Assembly: GCA_964371355.1 (NCBI GenBank)
Contig: CAYJMG010000013.1
Coordinates: forward strand, 1 to 64,000
Length of the DNA stretch: 64,000 nucleotides
Origin: JACRBR01 sp964371355
Lineage (GTDB): Bacteria; Chloroflexota; Dehalococcoidia; DSTF01; JACRBR01
Reading direction: 5' to 3'
Numbering within the stretch: the first letter of the stretch is position 1; each line of letters opens with the position of its first letter. Shown one piece after another: positions 17,136 to 25,365 of this stretch. The notes under the pieces are model-generated. The model had not been told where the DNA came from and made no database searches. It saw only the letters and a program-made list of their open reading frames with translations. Made by a program: the position numbers and the translations under genes.

Positions 17136-18548
17136 TTACGGGGAATCGGTGGCCGTGTCGACGACGGTGTGCAGGTGAGCGACGGCGGCATCGAGCTGGG
17201 GGTCGAGCAGGGCGGCGATGTCCTCGGCCGTGCGGGGGACCAGCTCGTCGGGCGCGACGCCGACGCCCGCAAGCTCCTGGCCGCTGACCGGGCCCAGGTT
17301 CACGTTCGTGGTGACGGCCAGCGAGGAGCCGTCACCCAGCTCGCGCACGTCGGTGTAGCCGACGCAGCCGTTGGTGTTCGCGCCGACGACGTAGGCGAGT
17401 CCGTACTCCTGAAGCGCGGCGGCGAACACCTCGGCGACGGAGCCGGTGCGGTTGTTCGTCAGCACCACCGTCGGACGGAGGGTGGTGAGCGTGAGTCCGC
17501 TCGCCAGATCCTCATGGACGGCGCCGGCGCGGTCGCGGTCGCGGACGATGACACCCTCCCGCACGAAGAGGCTGATGGCGTCGGTATCGAGGCGGCCGCC
17601 GGGGTTGCCGCGCAGATCGATGATCCACGACGTGACACCCTGCGTCTCGAAGGCATCGAGCGTCTGGCGGAGGGGTGCGGCGATGCCGCCGTCGACGAAG
17701 TTGCGGACCCGCAGGTAGCCGATCGTGTTCTCGACGATCTTCGTCTCGATGTTCGGCGGGTTGACGCGCTCGCGCGTGACGGTGACGTCGAACGGGGCGG
17801 GCTCGCTGGGACGCTCGAGGGTGATGGTGACCCTGGTGTTCTCGTCGCCGTTGATGAACTCGAAGGCGCTGGCGGGGCCGCGCTCGCTGATGTCCGCACC
17901 GTCGACGGCGACGAGCACGTCGCCCACGCGGATGCCAGCGCGGTCGGCCGGGCCGGCGGTGATGACCTCGGTAACCAGCGGGGGGATGCCGGCCAGTTCG
18001 ACGCCGATACCGACGACGCCGTTGCCCTCGCGCTGGTCAATGAGGGTGTCGCTGGCGACGGGGCTGAGGAAGTATGTATGGCAGTCCTGGAGCGCCTCGG
18101 TCATGCCGCGGATGGCGGCGTAGCGAAGCTGGGTGGGGTCGGCCGACTGGGCGGCGATGGCGGTGTAGGAGGCGCGAAACAGCTCGAAGTCGGCGGCGCG
18201 GTCGTCGGCGAAACCGGGCTTGTCGGGGACCTCGAGCGACTCTTCGGCGGCGCGTTGCGTGAGCAGCGTCCAGGCGCCGTCGAGGATGCGGGACGAGTCG
18301 AGCGGCTCGATGTACTCGTCGAGCAGGCGGTCGTAGGCGCGCTGGATGGTGACGATGCCGCCATCGCGCAGCAGCTCCGTGTCCGGCGTGGGCGTGGCGG
18401 CGACGACGGGCGTGCGGGTGGGCGGCGCGGCCGACGGCGTCGGCTCGGCGGTGGCGACACCACAGGCTACGACGAACGGGATCAGCCAGAGACAGAGAAC
18501 CGGGACGATGGCGCGCCGGCGTCGGACGGGCGGGGGCGGGTTGGTCAT
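17136..18548 (-). CDS. S41 family peptidase-like lipoprotein with altered active site
   Basis: A 470-residue exported protein. The start (basic residues, then a hydrophobic run ending FVVAC) is a lipoprotein signal with Cys29 as the modified residue, followed by a Pro/Thr linker, a PDZ domain (about 175-255) and an S41 tail-specific protease domain. The nucleophile Ser370 is in NRTGSVAEVF. The general-base Lys of C-terminal processing proteases lies 25 residues further; here that position is Cys395 (ANTNGCVGYT). It may therefore be inactive or use another mechanism. A TACAAT box lies about 45 nt upstream of the ATG. Confidence 0.82.
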   Translation of the reverse strand: MTNPPPPVRRRRAIVPVLCLWLIPFVVACGVATAEPTPSAAPPTRTPVVAATPTPDTELLRDGGIVTIQRAYDRLLDEYIEPLDSSRILDGAWTLLTQRAAEESLEVPDKPGFADDRAADFELFRASYTAIAAQSADPTQLRYAAIRGMTEALQDCHTYFLSPVASDTLIDQREGNGVVGIGVELAGIPPLVTEVITAGPADRAGIRVGDVLVAVDGADISERGPASAFEFINGDENTRVTITLERPSEPAPFDVTVTRERVNPPNIETKIVENTIGYLRVRNFVDGGIAAPLRQTLDAFETQGVTSWIIDLRGNPGGRLDTDAISLFVREGVIVRDRDRAGAVHEDLASGLTLTTLRPTVVLTNNRTGSVAEVFAAALQEYGLAYVVGANTNGCVGYTDVRELGDGSSLAVTTNVNLGPVSGQELAGVGVAPDELVPRTAEDIAALLDPQLDAAVAHLHTVVDTATDSP

Positions 18549-18712
18549 GCGATGCGCTGCTCTCGTGCGTGCGTAGCGAGCGCATTGTAGCGGACACAGT
18601 CCTGCCGAGCGTCCAACCGCAGTACACAGCCGGCGACGGCTCCCGCCTTCGGCCAGTCATCGACTGTCACATCGGCCGCGCAACATCGGTAAGTGCACAA
18701 GGCGGCGACGGA

Positions 18713-19393
18713 TCAGCCGCGGGTGCGCGAGGGACGGCGAGGAAGGCCGCGACGGATCCAGGCATCGCGGTCAAGCGTGTCGCGATCGTAGATGAGTCGC
18801 GTCACCCAGACGCCGGGGCGCGGGAGTTCCGGGCCGGGGCGCGCGTTCGCGAGCACGCGTTTCGCCATGGCGATGGCCGCGAGCACGAGCGCGCCCCACG
18901 CGGCGGCGGCCTCGTCGCCGAAGAAGATCTCTCCGAAGGGCGCCGCGAACAGCGCCACGGCGATGAACTGCGGGATCCAGCCGAGCGCCACGCCCACCAG
19001 CGAGACGACGATGAAGACCGCGAGGGAGGGCCAGGAGAGTCCGAGGAGGACGCCGATGGTCTGGCCGATGCCGCGACCGCCGGTGAAGCCAAGCCAGGGG
19101 TTCCAGTCGTGCGCGAGGACGGCGGCGATGCCGGCGGCGGCCTGGACGCCGGCGCCTTGACCGGCGAGGCGAGCGACGACCACGCCCGCGAGGCCCTGGG
19201 CGATCTGCGCGAGGCCGACGGGCACGACGAGCCAGCGCTCGACGCTCTGCCAGACGTTGGATGCTCCAACGTTGCCGCTGCCGACGTCGCGCAGGTCGAG
19301 GCCCTTCGTATAGCGCGCGACGAGCTGGGCCACGGGCACGGAACCCAGCAAGTACGAGCCCGCGACGATCGCCGCGGCGACGAGGGCGCTCAT
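18713..19393 (-). CDS. plsY: Glycerol-3-phosphate acyltransferase PlsY
   Basis: A 226-residue inner-membrane enzyme that transfers the acyl group of acyl-phosphate to glycerol-3-phosphate, the first step of phospholipid synthesis. The conserved loops are LRDVGSGNVGASNVWQ and AHDWNPWLGFTGGRGIGQ, with about five membrane segments. The C-terminal 35 residues are a basic extension not seen in short PlsY proteins. The ATG overlaps the stop codon of the upstream DinB-like gene by four bases (ATGA). Confidence 0.92.
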   Translation of the reverse strand: MSALVAAAIVAGSYLLGSVPVAQLVARYTKGLDLRDVGSGNVGASNVWQSVERWLVVPVGLAQIAQGLAGVVVARLAGQGAGVQAAAGIAAVLAHDWNPWLGFTGGRGIGQTIGVLLGLSWPSLAVFIVVSLVGVALGWIPQFIAVALFAAPFGEIFFGDEAAAAWGALVLAAIAMAKRVLANARPGPELPRPGVWVTRLIYDRDTLDRDAWIRRGLPRRPSRTRG

Positions 19394-19722
19394 GCGTCCG
19401 AACGGGGGGCGCGTGCCTGCCAGAGGTTGCGGGCGTGCTCCAGGCCGTGCTCGATCATGTGCTCGACACCACGGCGGGACGCCTCCTCGATACCCTGGTC
19501 GTGCTCGGCGAGGTGGACGAGGATGCGGGCGGGCGACCAGCCACCGTCGATGGGTGCTTGCAGGTGAGCTTCGTCGACGTCGCCGACGGCCGACTCCAAG
19601 GCCTCATACACGGCGCGGAAGGCGCGGCGATGCGCCTCGTCGGTGTGGAAGTGCGCCATGAGCTGCTCGTGCGCTCGGTGGATGTCTTCGAGGAGGCGCT
19701 GGGCTTCTGGGTGGATGTACAT
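19390..19722 (-). CDS. Small DinB-like helical protein
   Basis: A 110-residue protein, mostly helical. The block GGWSPARILVHLAEHDQGIEE resembles the central helix of DinB/YfiT metalloproteins, where a His of such a motif binds metal, but the protein is shorter than the usual 150-170 residues, so it may be a partial or divergent member. It is translationally coupled to plsY (4-nt overlap). Confidence 0.6.
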   Translation of the reverse strand: MYIHPEAQRLLEDIHRAHEQLMAHFHTDEAHRRAFRAVYEALESAVGDVDEAHLQAPIDGGWSPARILVHLAEHDQGIEEASRRGVEHMIEHGLEHARNLWQARAPRSDA

Positions 19723-19782
19723 GGGTTAGTCGTTGGGCGTTAGCGGCTGGGCGTTGGGGGGACGTTGGGTGCGATAACGTGA

Positions 19783-20493
19783 CTATCCGGGTTTGGGGGC
19801 TTGTTCGCGGGCGGCGAGGGCGATCATCTTTGCGGCGATGTTGGGACGGATGCGGGAGGCGTTGAAGCCCACGTCATAGAGCTGTGGGCTGTTGGGTTCG
19901 GCCTTGAAATAGTGGCGGTGGAAGGCGTCGCGGTCGCGGTCGCTGCGGGTGATGCGCTTGTCGGCCTCCGCCTGGCCGATCCCCTCGCGCTGCATGAGGT
20001 TCTCGACGCGCCACTCTCGCGGGGCTGCCACCCACACGTGCAGCGTTTCCGCCTGATGCTGGAGGATGGCCTGGGAGCCGCGGCCAAGGATGACGACGTT
20101 GCCGCGGGCGGCGATGCCTTTGATCACGTTGGTCAGCGTGCGGATGTAGCTCTCGTCATCGAGCTGACCGGCCTGGGTCGCCGAACCAAGCTCGGCTGCT
20201 TCGCCGTAGGAGCGGGCGAGGACGGTCTCGAGCCCGCCGCCCGCGAGCGGGTCGGCGGTGCCGGCGGCGGCGCTGCGCTCCATGAGGGTGCGCATGACGG
20301 AGGCCAGGCGCTCGCCGACGGTGCTGCGGCGCTCGTCGTGGCGCTCCATGGCGGTGACGCTGACGCCGAGGGCGCGGGCGGCCTCGACGAGGATCTCGTG
20401 GTCTACGTAGTCGAGGGAGAGCTGGGAGGCGACGGCCTGCGCTACTTCACGCGCGCCCGAGGCCAGCGAACCGGAGACGGTGATGACGGGCAC
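19783..20493 (-). CDS. Cytidylate kinase-like family protein
   Basis: A 236-residue P-loop-fold protein of the Cytidylate_kin2 type. It begins PVITVSGSLASGAREVAQAVA, where a degenerate nucleotide loop replaces the classic GxxxxGK, followed by LDYVDHEILVEAA. The later part has VVILGRGSQAIL and a basic lid (RVENLMQREGIGQAEADKRI). It is not the essential Cmk; family members are uncharacterised. The GTG start at 20493 has GGAGG eight bases upstream; the longer reading frame would run into the tandem repeat. Confidence 0.75.
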   Translation of the reverse strand: MPVITVSGSLASGAREVAQAVASQLSLDYVDHEILVEAARALGVSVTAMERHDERRSTVGERLASVMRTLMERSAAAGTADPLAGGGLETVLARSYGEAAELGSATQAGQLDDESYIRTLTNVIKGIAARGNVVILGRGSQAILQHQAETLHVWVAAPREWRVENLMQREGIGQAEADKRITRSDRDRDAFHRHYFKAEPNSPQLYDVGFNASRIRPNIAAKMIALAAREQAPKPG

Positions 20494-20594
20494 GGGCAGG
20501 ACCTCCACCGGAATTGTATGCGGGAGGTGCGACCGGCGTATAGCGGGCGGGCGCCGGGAGACGGCGCGGCGTGTAAAGGCCAGCGCTGCGGCGA

Positions 20595-20805
20595 GGGCGG
20601 CCACACAGGACCGCGCCTACGGCGGCGAAGGCGGCGTGTGGTGTGCAAAACAAAGGGCGGCCACACAGGGCCGCCCCTACGGCGGCGAAGGCGGGACGTG
20701 GTGCGCGATGCGAAGGGCGGCCACACAGGGCCACCCCTACAGTCGCGAAGGCCGGACGTGCGGTGCAACGCAAAGGGCGGCCAGAGAGGGCCGCCCCTAC
20801 AATTG
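20595..20805. repeat. Four tandem 60-bp units with hairpins
   Basis: Units start at 20595, 20655, 20715 and 20775 with an exact 60-bp period. Each begins with GGGCGGCC and a matching right arm (GGCCGCCC in unit 2), then CTAC. Arms are perfect in units 2 and 4 and carry mismatches in 1 and 3. Units are not separated by unique spacers, so it is not a CRISPR. It lies downstream of speD and before the kinase-like gene on the same strand. Confidence 0.9.
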
Positions 20806-20824
20806 CGATACGTGTGCACCCGAT

Positions 20825-21238
20825 TCAGACGGGGGTGACTTCGCGGCGCTCCTGGCGGTTCAGGGGGATGCTGCGCTGGACGCTGTGGGGGTACTCGAGG
20901 CCGCGCTCCAGGCGGTTGATGCGGGTGTCCTCGAGATCGAAGGCTTCGACGATCTTGTCGATCGCGGGGAGGTCGTCGAAGCCCTTGCAGGAGAAGATGT
21001 CGACCCACACCTGTCCGTGCCCGGGGAAGGTATGGATGGCGATGTGGGATTCGGCGATGATGACGAAGCCTGAGACGCCCCAGTCTTCGGGCTTGACGCC
21101 GGAGTACTCGAAGACGTGCGGCTCCGAGATCTTTGTCATTCCGATTTCGTCCGGATACCGGTCGAGGAGATTGCGGACCAGCTCAAGATTTCCGAGCAGT
21201 GCGGGGTTGCCGCCGAACCCATCGATCGTTACGTGCAT
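20825..21238 (-). CDS. speD: S-adenosylmethionine decarboxylase proenzyme
   Basis: A 137-residue prokaryotic AdoMetDC. The self-cleavage site is the Glu63-Ser64 bond in AESHIAIHTFPG, where Ser64 becomes the pyruvoyl group; the proton donor Cys84 is in DIFSCKGFDD. It makes decarboxylated SAM for spermidine synthesis. No speE or other polyamine gene is adjacent. The ATG is preceded by AAAGGACACTCGA, a reasonable ribosome site. It draws on SAM made by metK, about 9 kb to the right. Confidence 0.93.
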   Translation of the reverse strand: MHVTIDGFGGNPALLGNLELVRNLLDRYPDEIGMTKISEPHVFEYSGVKPEDWGVSGFVIIAESHIAIHTFPGHGQVWVDIFSCKGFDDLPAIDKIVEAFDLEDTRINRLERGLEYPHSVQRSIPLNRQERREVTPV

Positions 21239-21729
21239 TCGAGTGTCCTTTCCACCCCGTGCCCGCCGGGGTCCGAATGCCCGGGACGAAACCCGGAACC
21301 GCTAGGTGAATGGTGGCACGCGTGTGCCTACTCCGTCGGCATCCATCTCTCGTTTGACAACGCAAAAGGCCCCCGGCAGAACCCGCGCTTCTCGCGAATC
21401 CGGCCGGCCAGGCCCCGGGTCGTCTCTCCTATCGAGCGCTGTAGCCTAGCTTCTTTTGTCCGCGGTCCAGTGGACACGCAGCCGCAATAGTAGCAGCGAC
21501 CTCATCGCCTTGCAAACGGGCTGTTATGTCGACGCCGGCGCGGCGGCGGTCGGCGAGATCGCGAAGCTGCGGCAGCGCGTAACACGATGTTCATCGAAAC
21601 CACTCGGGGCGGAGATCCGCCAGTGATAGGATTAATGCAGTCTATTCACGGTATTCACCGTCCGAATACTAAACAGGAGGGTCCGGCCACCCCGCCGTGC
21701 CCGCGTTACGCCGGAAGGAGACCTGACGC
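21239..21729. promoter_or_regulatory. Divergent regulatory region between speD and citrate synthase
   Basis: A 491-bp gap with no supported gene. The speD side (about 21245-21420, read on the minus strand) has several GC-rich inverted repeats and could be a long structured leader, but I could not fit it to a known riboswitch. The citrate synthase side has TGATAGGAT (21624-21632, extended -10-like), an inverted repeat GTATTC/GAATAC (21651-21656 and 21664-21669, 7-nt spacer) that could be an operator, and AAGGAG nine bases before the ATG at 21730. Confidence 0.45.
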
Positions 21730-22857
21730 ATGGGCAGCATCGGCAGCGGACTGAAGGGTGTCGTCCTGGACGCGACCCGCATCGCCTTCATCGACGGAGA
21801 CGCGGGCAAGCTGGTCTACCGTGGCTACAACATCCACGACCTGGCCGTACACGCGACGTTCGAGGAGGTGTCGTACCTGCTGCTGTACGGTGCGCTGCCG
21901 GACCGCGAGCAGCTTCGTGACTTCGACCGGCAGCTGAAGGCCGGCCGCGCGGTCCCGGAGCCTGTCATCGAGATCATCACGCGGGTGAAGGCAGCGCACC
22001 CAATGGACATCCTGCGGACAGCGGTCTCGGCCGTGGTGGGGCTGGACGAAAACAGCCACGAGGCGACGGTGGAGGTGGGGCTGCCGGTCGGTGTGCGCCT
22101 CATTTCGCAGGTGGCGACGATCGTCGCTGCGATGCACCGCATCCGGCAGGGGTTGGACCCGGTGAGCCCGCGCGAGGACCTGAGCCACGCGGCGAACTTC
22201 CTCTACATGATGTTCGGGAGGGAGCCCTCGCCCGAGGACGCGAAGATCATCGACCTGGACCTGGTGCTGCACGCGGAGCACAGCAGCAACGCCTCGACGT
22301 TCGCTGCGCGCGTGGCCGCGGGCACGGCCGCCGATATCGGTTCGTGCATCGTCGCCGCGATCGCGACGCTGAAGGGTCCGCTGCACGGCGGCGCGGCCGA
22401 GGCGGTGCAGAAGACGGTCGAGGAGATCGGCGACCCGCAGAAGGCCATCGACTACATCGAGGAGAAGATCAAGGCGGGCGAGAAGGTCATGGGCTTCGGC
22501 CACCGCGTGTACAAGAACGAGGACCCTCGCGGGGGCGAGCTGCGCGGCGTCGCGCGGGAGCTGGGCCATCAGCGCGGGAACGACACCTGGTTCCAGATCC
22601 TGCAGGAGGTCGAGCGGGCGATGGAGCCGTACCGGGCGAAGGGGATCTACCCGAACGTCGACTTCTATGCCGGCGCGGTGTACAGCCTGCTGGGTATTCC
22701 GGAGGAGCAGTTCATCCCAATGTTCGCGGTGGGCCGGATGCCGGGGTGGGTGGCGCACGTGCTGGAGCAGTACGACGACAACGTGCTCATCCGGCCGCTG
22801 CTGGAGTACACGGGCCCGCGGCACCTGCGCTGGACGCCGATCGACCAGCGGAACTGA
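21730..22857 (+). CDS. gltA: Citrate synthase (or 2-methylcitrate synthase)
   Basis: A 375-residue type I citrate synthase that condenses acetyl-CoA and oxaloacetate. The catalytic residues are seen in LHAEHSSNASTFAARV (first His block), GFGHRVYKNEDPR (second His) and NVDFYAGAVYSLLGIP (Asp). The length is that of the short bacterial enzymes, several of which also use propionyl-CoA, so 2-methylcitrate synthase activity cannot be excluded. It stands alone, flanked by a hairpin terminator downstream. Confidence 0.93.
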   Translation: MGSIGSGLKGVVLDATRIAFIDGDAGKLVYRGYNIHDLAVHATFEEVSYLLLYGALPDREQLRDFDRQLKAGRAVPEPVIEIITRVKAAHPMDILRTAVSAVVGLDENSHEATVEVGLPVGVRLISQVATIVAAMHRIRQGLDPVSPREDLSHAANFLYMMFGREPSPEDAKIIDLDLVLHAEHSSNASTFAARVAAGTAADIGSCIVAAIATLKGPLHGGAAEAVQKTVEEIGDPQKAIDYIEEKIKAGEKVMGFGHRVYKNEDPRGGELRGVARELGHQRGNDTWFQILQEVERAMEPYRAKGIYPNVDFYAGAVYSLLGIPEEQFIPMFAVGRMPGWVAHVLEQYDDNVLIRPLLEYTGPRHLRWTPIDQRN

Positions 22858-22882
22858 TCGCGAACCCCGAACGGACGAACCA

Positions 22883-22904
22883 GGGGCACGCCGCGGCGTG
22901 CCCC
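22883..22904. terminator. Perfect 22-bp palindrome after citrate synthase
   Basis: Arms GGGGCACGCCG and CGGCGTGCCCC are directly joined and followed by CTACG, the same tail as the dispersed hairpin repeats elsewhere in the window. It may end transcription of the citrate synthase gene; no T tract is present. Confidence 0.55.
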
Positions 22905-22965
22905 TACGACGTCATGCGGGCCGGGTGTACGCTTGCCCCACACTCTTGCTGATGGGCGGTGAGCG

Positions 22966-24138
22966 ATGACGGACATGTCGACGGCGAAGGAGCGCGCACG
23001 GGCGGCGGTCGATGCGCTGGCGCCGGAGCTGATCCGGCTCTCGAAGGAGATCCACGCGCACCCGGAACTGGCGTGGGAGGAGCGGCACGCGTACGGGCTG
23101 CTGGCGCCATTCTTGAAGGCGCAGGGGTTCGCGCTGCAGGAGCACGCGTACGGGATGGAGACGGCGTTCCGGGGCGAGTGGGGCCACGGGGCGACCACGA
23201 TCGCGATCTGCGCGGAGTACGACGCGCTGCCGGAGATCGGGCATGCGTGCGGGCACAACCTCATCGCGACGACGGGCGTCGGCTCGGCCGTGGCGCTGAC
23301 GAAAGCGCTGGACCCCGGGGACGCGCGCATCGTCATCCTGGGGACGCCTGCCGAGGAGGGGAACGGCGGCAAGATCCCGATGATCAAGGCCGGCGCGTTC
23401 GAAGGGGTGGACGTGGCGATGATGGCGCACCCGGGGCCGGTGGACCTGGCAGAGTCGCCGATGTTCGGGGTGGCGCACGTGGACGTCGAGTACCGCGGGA
23501 AGGCGGTGCACGCGTCGGTGTTTCCGGAGCAGGGGATCAACGCGCTGGACGCGCTGGTGACGGCATACCAGTCGATCGCGCAACTCCGGCAGCACATCCG
23601 GCGGGACGCGCGGCTGCACGGCATCGTCACGTACGGGGGTGAGGCGCCGAACATCGTGCCGGAGCGGGCGAAGGGCGCGTTCTACGTGCGTGCGCTGAAG
23701 CCGTGGTACCTGGAGGAGCTGAAACAGCGTGTCCGCGCGTGCTTCGAAGCGGGGGCGCTGGCGACGGGGTGCACGGTGACGATGGACTGGCACGAGGAGT
23801 CCGAGTATGCGCCGATGAAGAACAACCGGCCGATGGTGGAGGTGTACCGGCGCAATGCAGAGGACCTGGGGCGCACCTTCATCGAGCTGCGCGACCTGAC
23901 GAGCGGCAGCAGCGACATGGGGAACGTGAGCCAGGTGGTGCCGTCCATCCACCCGACGTTCAGTGTGGGGGCGCCGAAGCTGACGCACTCGCCCGAGTTC
24001 ACGGCGGTGGCGGCAACGGACGCGGCACATGAGAACATGGTGTCGGTGGCGAAGGCCCTCGCCATGACCGGCGTCGAGCTGGCTCTCGACCCGGAACTGG
24101 TGCGGCTGGCTAAGGCGGACTTCGCGGGGAGCCGCTAG
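22966..24138 (+). CDS. M20 family metallo-amidohydrolase, AbgB-like
   Basis: A 390-residue peptidase M20D-type hydrolase. Metal ligands are seen in IHAHPELAWEE, AEYDALPEIGHACGHNL, GTPAEEGNGGK and the late His in KLTHSPEF. Relatives cleave N-acyl or p-aminobenzoyl-glutamate amides, aminoacylated products or small peptides. A dimerisation domain lies at about 165-280 (DVEYRGKAVHASVFPEQGINALDAL). The start could also be the ATG 9 nt further on; the first is nearer to GGTGAG. It has no clear partner genes. Confidence 0.85.
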   Translation: MTDMSTAKERARAAVDALAPELIRLSKEIHAHPELAWEERHAYGLLAPFLKAQGFALQEHAYGMETAFRGEWGHGATTIAICAEYDALPEIGHACGHNLIATTGVGSAVALTKALDPGDARIVILGTPAEEGNGGKIPMIKAGAFEGVDVAMMAHPGPVDLAESPMFGVAHVDVEYRGKAVHASVFPEQGINALDALVTAYQSIAQLRQHIRRDARLHGIVTYGGEAPNIVPERAKGAFYVRALKPWYLEELKQRVRACFEAGALATGCTVTMDWHEESEYAPMKNNRPMVEVYRRNAEDLGRTFIELRDLTSGSSDMGNVSQVVPSIHPTFSVGAPKLTHSPEFTAVAATDAAHENMVSVAKALAMTGVELALDPELVRLAKADFAGSR

Positions 24139-24258
24139 CGGATCGGCGCGCCAGCCCATCAGCGGATCAGCCGCTCCAGGTCGATGTCGCGGGCCGCCAG
24201 TGCCCCCCAACGAGTTGCGTCAGCCCGGTGTCAGCGGATTGTCACATCGGTTGCGCTC

Positions 24259-24284
24259 ATGGCGCGCCATCCCGTTGCTATAAT
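24259..24284 (+). promoter_or_regulatory. Extended -10 promoter with palindromic operator
   Basis: TGCTATAAT (TATAAT at 24279-24284) is an extended -10 box. No -35 box lies at 17 bp; instead a perfect 12-bp palindrome, ATGGCGCGCCAT (24259-24270), occupies the spacer, where a bound repressor would block the polymerase. It heads the MoxR-DUF58-TgpA operon. Confidence 0.6.
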
Positions 24285-24354
24285 CGAGAAACCTTCCCTC
24301 GCCCAGAGACGTATACCTCTCGTACACCCGCCCCGACCCCGGCCGGAGGAATAC

Positions 24355-25356
24355 ATGGAAGACCCCAAGATCGTCGCCGAGCGGATCATCGCCAGCGTCG
24401 AGAAGGTGATTATCGGGAAAGAGGCCGAGGTCCGGCTGACGCTGATCTCGCTGCTGTGCCAGGGGCACGTCCTCATCGAGGACGTACCGGGCGTGGGAAA
24501 GACGATCCTGGCGCGCAGCATCGCCGTCTCGACCGGGTGCAACTTCCGGCGCATCCAGTTCACGCCCGACCTGCTGCCCAGCGACGTAAGCGGCGTCTCG
24601 ATCTACAACCAGAAGACCGGCGACTTCGAGTTCCGGCCGGGGCCCATCGTGGCGCAGGTGGTGCTGGCCGACGAGATCAACCGGGCGACCCCGAAGACCC
24701 AATCATCGCTGCTGGAGGCGATGGAGGAGCGGCAGGTGACCGTGGACGGGGTGACGCACCCGATGCCGGCGCCGTTCATGGTGCTGGCGACGCAGAACCC
24801 GATCGAATATGAGGGGACGTTCCCGCTGCCGGAGGCGCAGCTCGACCGCTTCCTGCTGCGCATCCACCTGGGATACCCGTCGATGACCGACGAGGTGCTG
24901 ATCATGGAAGGGCAGCAGCGGCAGCACCCGATCGACTCGCTGGAGCGGGTGACCGGGCCCGACGAGTTGCTCTCGATGCAGCGGGCGGTGAAGGACATCT
25001 ACGTCGACCCGCTGATCAAGCACTACATCGTCAGCATCGTCGACGCGACGCGGAAGAACGCGTCGGTGTACCTGGGAGCGTCGCCGCGGGGGTCGCTGGC
25101 GTTGTACCGGACGTGCCAGGCGCGGGCGCTGCTGGACGGGCGCGACTTCGTGGTGCCGGACGACGTGAAGGAGCTGGCGTACGCGACACTGGGCCACCGG
25201 ATCATCGTAAGCCCGGCCTCGCGCGTGAAGAACGTGACCGCGAAGGAGATCGTCGAGCAGGTGCTGGAGCAGATGCCGGTCCCCGGCGCGCGAGCGCGCG
25301 GAGGCGGCGACGCATCCACGGAGTCAACGCGAGCAACGAGCCAGCAGAGCCGGTAG
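24355..25356 (+). CDS. MoxR family AAA+ ATPase
   Basis: A 333-residue cytoplasmic ATPase. Walker A is EDVPGVGKTILAR, Walker B VVLADEINRATPKTQ, sensor 1 VLATQNPIEYEGTFPLPEAQLDRF, and the arginine region SPRGSLAL. MoxR ATPases act as chaperones for metal insertion or assembly with VWA proteins; the DUF58 partner gene follows after 9 nt and a TgpA-like gene after that, the standard three-gene arrangement. The ATG has GGAGGA seven bases upstream. Confidence 0.93.
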   Translation: MEDPKIVAERIIASVEKVIIGKEAEVRLTLISLLCQGHVLIEDVPGVGKTILARSIAVSTGCNFRRIQFTPDLLPSDVSGVSIYNQKTGDFEFRPGPIVAQVVLADEINRATPKTQSSLLEAMEERQVTVDGVTHPMPAPFMVLATQNPIEYEGTFPLPEAQLDRFLLRIHLGYPSMTDEVLIMEGQQRQHPIDSLERVTGPDELLSMQRAVKDIYVDPLIKHYIVSIVDATRKNASVYLGASPRGSLALYRTCQARALLDGRDFVVPDDVKELAYATLGHRIIVSPASRVKNVTAKEIVEQVLEQMPVPGARARGGGDASTESTRATSQQSR

Positions 25357-25365
25357 GCGGTCGCC

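Noticed and set aside
20595..20805. CRISPR array
   Set aside because: The 60-bp units are contiguous and similar over their whole length, with no unique spacers and no cas genes.
21299..21343. 14-codon upstream reading frame in the speD leader (MDADGVGTRVPPFT), reminiscent of the eukaryotic AdoMetDC uORF
   Set aside because: No proper ribosome site, and no similarity to the eukaryotic MAGDIS peptide; likely chance.
21706..22824. Long open frame antisense to citrate synthase (372 codons)
   Set aside because: It is an Arg/His/Pro-rich shadow of a highly conserved gene; such frames are expected at this GC content.
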